A stretch of DNA of 64,000 nt from Alisma plantago-aquatica. Lineage: Eukaryota > Streptophyta > Magnoliopsida > Alismatales > Alismataceae. The stretch spans positions 541,398,379-541,462,378 of the forward strand of contig OY856413.1 of assembly GCA_963693085.1 (NCBI GenBank). The letters are read 5' to 3'. The stretch's first letter is position 1. Every line of letters starts with the position of its first letter. Under the pieces are notes generated by a model that did no database searches, was not told the origin of the DNA, and saw nothing but the letters and a program-made list of their open reading frames with translations. Below, piece by piece: positions 60,208 to 64,000 of the stretch. Position numbers and translations under genes: made by a program.

Positions 60208-62223
60208 CTAGAACCTAGTGTTCATTTTGGTTCCTTTCAGCCTGTCCGGATAAGGAATTCTGAGTGGAGCTTCTGGCATAGGTCCCTTTTCGTTTTCCCT
60301 TTCAGTAGTTTTAGTGGATTTTTCCTTTTCATGAGTTGAGCTTTCTGTTGGTGAGAGAATAGCTACATCATCATCATCATGGATGATTCTAATGGTATCA
60401 GGAAAGACACGACCAGACCTTGTGGTGACAGCATTCAGTTGCTCAGGTCTATTTTGATCATGCCTTGGGTTTGCCTCTTGTTGCCCAGCGAAGGTACCTG
60501 CTGGTGGTTTCAACTGAGCAGCAATCTGTGCTAATTGGGCCTCCACAGCCTTTTGTTGAGCTTGTTGATTCGCAAGCATGGTCTGCTGAGATTGCAGCAT
60601 CTGCCTAATCAAAGATATTTCATCATATGGTTGGGGAGGAGCACTCCTCTGTTGATATTGAGTGACTTGTTGCCCCTGGGGTTGCTGTGGAGGTGCTGTC
60701 AACTGCGGTTGTTGTGGCTGTTGCAACTGAGGCTGTTGCAGTTGTGGGTGCAGTCCTGGGTATTGATAAGAGGGATTCCTAGGATAATTGGATCGTTGGA
60801 ACCCATTTCTATAATTCCCTTGATTTTGGGCGAAGTTATTCTGAAATCCTGGTGGTTGTTTGCTGAAAGATCCACCGTGTATCTGTTGTTGAGGATTGGC
60901 AGTTCCTGTAGGATTTCCATATTGGAAACCTGGGTGATTTCTTGGTTTGTCTGGATTGTAATACACTTGGCCGGGTATTGAGTGAATAGAGTTGACTTGC
61001 TCCGGCATTTGGTCCTCGGGGTGTTCAATAATGGGTTCATATTGCGGCACTGGTGGTTGTAAATCCATCATAACATTGTATAACAGGCCACATGATAATG
61101 TGGGATGATCAGTTGCATGACAGGCTTCACAAGTTCCGGTAGCAGCTTTCACTTGTTGAACCTGAGAGCTTTTCTTCTTGTCGTACTCTCCGAAAGAAGT
61201 TTCGAGAGCTTGTTGCTTGTTAGCAATAGTCTTCAGGGCTTCTGCAATAGCCTTGAGTTCCATGGATTCTTCAGCTTTGTAAACTTTAAGAACTCCCTTG
61301 GTTTGATTAGATGACCTTCCCCAATTAGATTGGTTCTCGGCCCCTATCGTAACTATATTCCAAGCATCTTCATAATTCTTTCTCATAAAGTTTCCTCCAG
61401 ATGAGGAATCTAAAAATTGCTTTATATCATCACTTACTCCTCTATAGAATGTTTCTATCAGTTGATTTTGAGATATGCCATGGTGAGGGCACTTCCTCAG
61501 GAGTTCCTTGAATCTTTCCCAGGCTTCCACAAGTGTTTCTCCCGGTAGTTGGGCAAAGTGATTAATTTGTCCCCTGATCTCATAGGTTAGTGAGGGTGGA
61601 AAGAATTTCTCAAGAAATTTTTCTTCTAAAGGAGTCCAAGTAGTGATGATAGGATGCCTATCCAAAGCATTGTACCAGCTTAGAGCTCTCCCAGATAAGG
61701 TGAAGTGGAAGAGGTGTAACATTATAGCTTCAAGAGCGACTCCCGCTTGAGGTACAAGTCGGCAAAGTGACTTGAATCTCTTAAGATGATCCATGCAATC
61801 GTCTCCCGGTCCTCCAGAGAAAGAAATGCCTTGCATGATTTGGATCCATTGCGTCCGGATTTCAAAGTTTGGAATGTTGATAATTGGTGGTCGGACTAGG
61901 TGATCATCTTTATAATTCTTTGGGACTGCGTAATCCCGAAGTTGCTTGCTTCTTAATGCTAATTGAGCAGCAACATTCTCGGCTTGGATGCGAGCTTGTT
62001 CCTCAGCTCGAATCTCGGCTTGTACTTGAGCACGAGTGTCGGCGATGAGTTGTGCTCTTTGTGCCGCTATGGCAGCGTTAACTCTCTCCGCAACGAGGCA
62101 TTGCTCGTCAGCCATTTGTCTGGCTCTTTGGCGATTGAGTCTAATCCTTCGGTGGAAACTTCTTTCTACCTCAGAGTCGTACTCTGGTTCAGGGGAGAAT
62201 CTGATGCTATGCGGGGTTTGCAT
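60208..62223 (-). CDS. gag: Athila Gag
   Basis: 671 codons. An N-terminal Arg/Ala/Glu-rich helical region (1-100) precedes the gag core at about residues 125-300 (GGPGDDCMDHLKRFKSLCRL; TLSGRALSWYNALDR; LPGETLVEAWERFKELLRKC). A CCHC zinc knuckle lies at 365-378 (CEACHATDHPTLSC), a Gln/Pro-rich stretch around 470-560, and a basic end (KGTKMNTRF) before TAG. It builds the virus-like particle and binds the RNA. The ATG lies about 150 bases after the primer-binding site. Pol follows in the same frame beyond the single TAG, so Gag-Pol would need readthrough, or the TAG is a mutation. Confidence 0.93.
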   Translation of the reverse strand: MQTPHSIRFSPEPEYDSEVERSFHRRIRLNRQRARQMADEQCLVAERVNAAIAAQRAQLIADTRAQVQAEIRAEEQARIQAENVAAQLALRSKQLRDYAVPKNYKDDHLVRPPIINIPNFEIRTQWIQIMQGISFSGGPGDDCMDHLKRFKSLCRLVPQAGVALEAIMLHLFHFTLSGRALSWYNALDRHPIITTWTPLEEKFLEKFFPPSLTYEIRGQINHFAQLPGETLVEAWERFKELLRKCPHHGISQNQLIETFYRGVSDDIKQFLDSSSGGNFMRKNYEDAWNIVTIGAENQSNWGRSSNQTKGVLKVYKAEESMELKAIAEALKTIANKQQALETSFGEYDKKKSSQVQQVKAATGTCEACHATDHPTLSCGLLYNVMMDLQPPVPQYEPIIEHPEDQMPEQVNSIHSIPGQVYYNPDKPRNHPGFQYGNPTGTANPQQQIHGGSFSKQPPGFQNNFAQNQGNYRNGFQRSNYPRNPSYQYPGLHPQLQQPQLQQPQQPQLTAPPQQPQGQQVTQYQQRSAPPQPYDEISLIRQMLQSQQTMLANQQAQQKAVEAQLAQIAAQLKPPAGTFAGQQEANPRHDQNRPEQLNAVTTRSGRVFPDTIRIIHDDDDVAILSPTESSTHEKEKSTKTTERENEKGPMPEAPLRIPYPDRLKGTKMNTRF

Positions 62224-62373
62224 ACACGTTTTCTACCTGAGTAGAAAGAAAATCACACGTTAAGATAATGGAAGGAAACGAAGAAATCAAGAAGATTTGG
62301 AGTAGTTATCAATAAAAAGTGTAAAATCCAAATCAACCAAGAAGTTGTTAAGTAAAAGCTAAAACGTTACGTT
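62224..62373 (-). other. Athila leader
   Basis: About 150 bases between the primer-binding site and the gag ATG. No ORF. Confidence 0.7.
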
Positions 62374-62392
62374 GTCCCCGGCAACGGCGCCA
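62374..62392 (-). other. Primer-binding site, tRNA-Asp
   Basis: Minus strand TGGCGCCGTTGCCGGGGAC, a full match to what I recall of the 3' end of plant tRNA-Asp. Five bases separate it from the LTR. Confidence 0.93.
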
Positions 62393-62397
62393 ATTTT

Positions 62398-64000
62398 TGA
62401 TGGAGTTTTGCAACGCCACTAAAAATCCTAGAGATAATGAATCCCTAAGTTTAGCCTTGCTAGTACTATGGTAAGATCTCCACCCACATATGCTAAGACA
62501 CGCGGAAGTCTTATCGTAGTATAGTTAAGGGTCGAATCCTCGGGACAACGGTCTTGATGTAATCAAGATGGAAAATGTTTTAGTCGTACTTAACTACTTA
62601 ACAATTGATATTTAGATCAAAAGTTTGATTTGGTTTTAAGCTAAGTGCGAGGAAAGTAAAGTAAGAAAGTAGAAATTAAGGTTGTAAACAATGATTAAAA
62701 ACCACTAGGATGTTATCGGGTTTCACACCACTACACATGGATCAAGTCATGCAACATAATAAAACAACCTGCAAAGAGAGTCAAATCAGTTAGTATCTTG
62801 TAGTCCTAGCTTCCTTTCGGATAACTAGCTACGAGAAGTGTGGAGTATTGCAACGCCATCCATTCCATAATGAATAGTCACTTGCTTTGCATTACTCCTT
62901 CATGAAATGTGTTCCTCGACCTTACCAAGGTTGCACTTCCATACATCAACTGATTCCATTTCATAGTATGGAAGTGCAACGATGGGGGTGAGTTTACTTC
63001 ACTCATGAAAGCACTCCTAGATACCGAAACAGACATATGGTGACTACATACATCTAAAACCAACATTCAATCAATATTCAGATCTAAGGGTACAAACATA
63101 GACAATTCATACCGAAAGATAATAAGTAACACAAGTTGATGATCAAGCAACTAGCATTCATTAAACGATTGATGTTGAACTGAAAAGGAGAGTATCTCTA
63201 TTGCAAACAATTGAATTACATTGCATAAAATGAAAACATGGGTAGCGGGGCTACTTCCCGCACCCTAGTGAATGAGACTACTCGCTCATGTCAAGGACAA
63301 AGAAGGAGGCGAGAAGAGAAAGAAAGAACGTCATCTCCACGGAGGAGGGAAGGTTGAACCCTTGGTGAAGAGAAAACGATCTTCGCACTTCGTGGTTGCC
63401 TTGATGAAGGATCTTCTCTTCCCACCTTCTTTGTTGTTGAGAGAGAGAGAAGGTAGCTTGATGATGGAACGTGGATCTCAAACTGGAAGCCTTGGGGCAA
63501 TGGATGGAAGACAAGAGTGCTCTGGAAATGGAGAGGCATCCTTTGGGCGTCTGAGAGATCTCCCTTTTGAAGTGACCCTTGGGGTCTTATTTATAGGCTC
63601 AAGCTGAGCCCAAACGGTCTTGAGACCGTTTGGTCTCAAACGGTCTTAAGACCGTTTGGGGATCTCAAATCGTTTGCCTTTATGCGGTCTTTGAGATCGT
63701 ATGGCCTTCACACGGTCTTGGGACCGTGTGGCCTTCATACGGTCTTGGGACTGTGTGACCTTCATACGGTCTTGGGACCGTGTGGTCTTCATACGGTCTT
63801 GGGACCGAGTGACCTTCACACGGTCTTGGGACCGTGTGGTCTTCATACGGTCTTGGGACCGAGTGACCTTCATACGGTCTTGGGACCGTGTGGTCTTCAT
63901 ACGGTCTTGGGACCGAGTGACCTTCACACGGTCTTGGGATCATGTGGTCTTCATACGGTCTTGGGACCGAGTGACCTTCACACGGTCTTGGGACCGTGTG
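62398..64000 (-). repeat. 5' LTR of Athila element, cut by window end
   Basis: Aligns with 37975 onward; 1603 bp present of an expected 1.96 kb. The TATA box is at 63586-63595 and the palindrome array begins near 63612 and is still running at 64000. About 30 base differences from the 3' LTR over the non-repeated 1.3 kb. Confidence 0.93.
63612..64000. repeat. 27-bp palindrome array, 5' LTR copy
   Basis: Same unit and alternation as 39263-39770. The two TATA-proximal hairpins here read AAACGGTCTTGAGACCGTTT and AAACGGTCTTAAGACCGTTT. Confidence 0.93.

Larger units (their letters stand above)
37975..64000 (-). mobile_element. Athila-lineage Ty3/gypsy retrotransposon, host of a nested insert
   Basis: Minus-strand element with 3' LTR 37975-39937, polypurine tract 39938-39950, a second ORF (41135-46086), pol and gag (47199-62223), a tRNA-Asp primer-binding site (62374-62392) and 5' LTR from 62398 beyond the window. 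The interior is 22.5 kb including a 9.3-kb nested element. Athila affinity rests on the tRNA-Asp primer, the DLGAS protease motif, lack of a chromodomain, long LTRs and the extra ORF behind pol. The two LTRs differ at about 30 sites over the first 1.3 kb (my count), so the insertion is young. The five bases left of the 3' LTR are ggtgt; the matching duplication would lie outside the window. Confidence 0.9.

Overview
The window is plant nuclear DNA made almost entirely of nested and decayed transposable elements. I found no host protein-coding gene, rRNA or tRNA gene. The plant origin follows from the element families: Ty3/gypsy Athila-type elements primed by tRNA-Asp, chromovirus-type gypsy and Ty1/copia remnants primed by tRNA-Met, and an L1-type LINE with a C-terminal RNase H-like region. 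I cannot name the species.

Left part (1-38 kb). From 1 to about 6.5 kb lies a decayed minus-strand Ty1/copia element: gag zinc knuckle near 2.5 kb, RT remnants near 1 kb, primer-binding site (PBS) at 4647-4661, 5' LTR from 4666. Its LTR region is split by a complete plus-strand element at 6544-13412 (target-site duplication cctaa). That element keeps only gag between its two LTRs, a TR-GAG type non-autonomous retrotransposon. From 13.4 to 19.98 kb is gene-free debris with one minisatellite and the 3' edge of another gypsy element. From 19,985 to about 30.6 kb is a degenerate minus-strand gypsy: a 3' LTR (19985-25458) carrying a 5'-truncated LINE, then IN, RNase H, RT and gag remnants reading leftward. 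Two more gypsy LTR-like blocks follow (30654-34075 and 35196-37974).

Right part (38-64 kb). A large, comparatively young Athila-type element lies on the minus strand. Its 3' LTR is 37975-39937 and its 5' LTR starts at 62398 and runs off the window. Gag and pol are in one frame, separated by a single TAG. Behind pol there is a non-coding block with its own TATA box and a likely splice acceptor. It leads into a second long ORF (46086 to 41135, now broken) that carries a plant-transposon domain, a Thr/Pro-rich linker, a coiled coil, an acidic tract and two tandem Ulp1/C48-like modules whose expected catalytic cysteine is Ser in one and Tyr in the other. The RT region of this element is interrupted by a 9.27 kb non-coding LTR element (49470-58738, TSD gcata). 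That insert has 3284-bp LTRs differing at only about 7 sites and fits the LARD class.

The theme I think most worth following is that four unrelated families here (copia, TR-GAG, Athila, LARD) each carry their own short palindrome or hairpin motif in many copies. In every case the motif sits both in the LTR and again at an internal non-coding site. In the three where I can place a promoter, the LTR copies lie just upstream of the TATA box.
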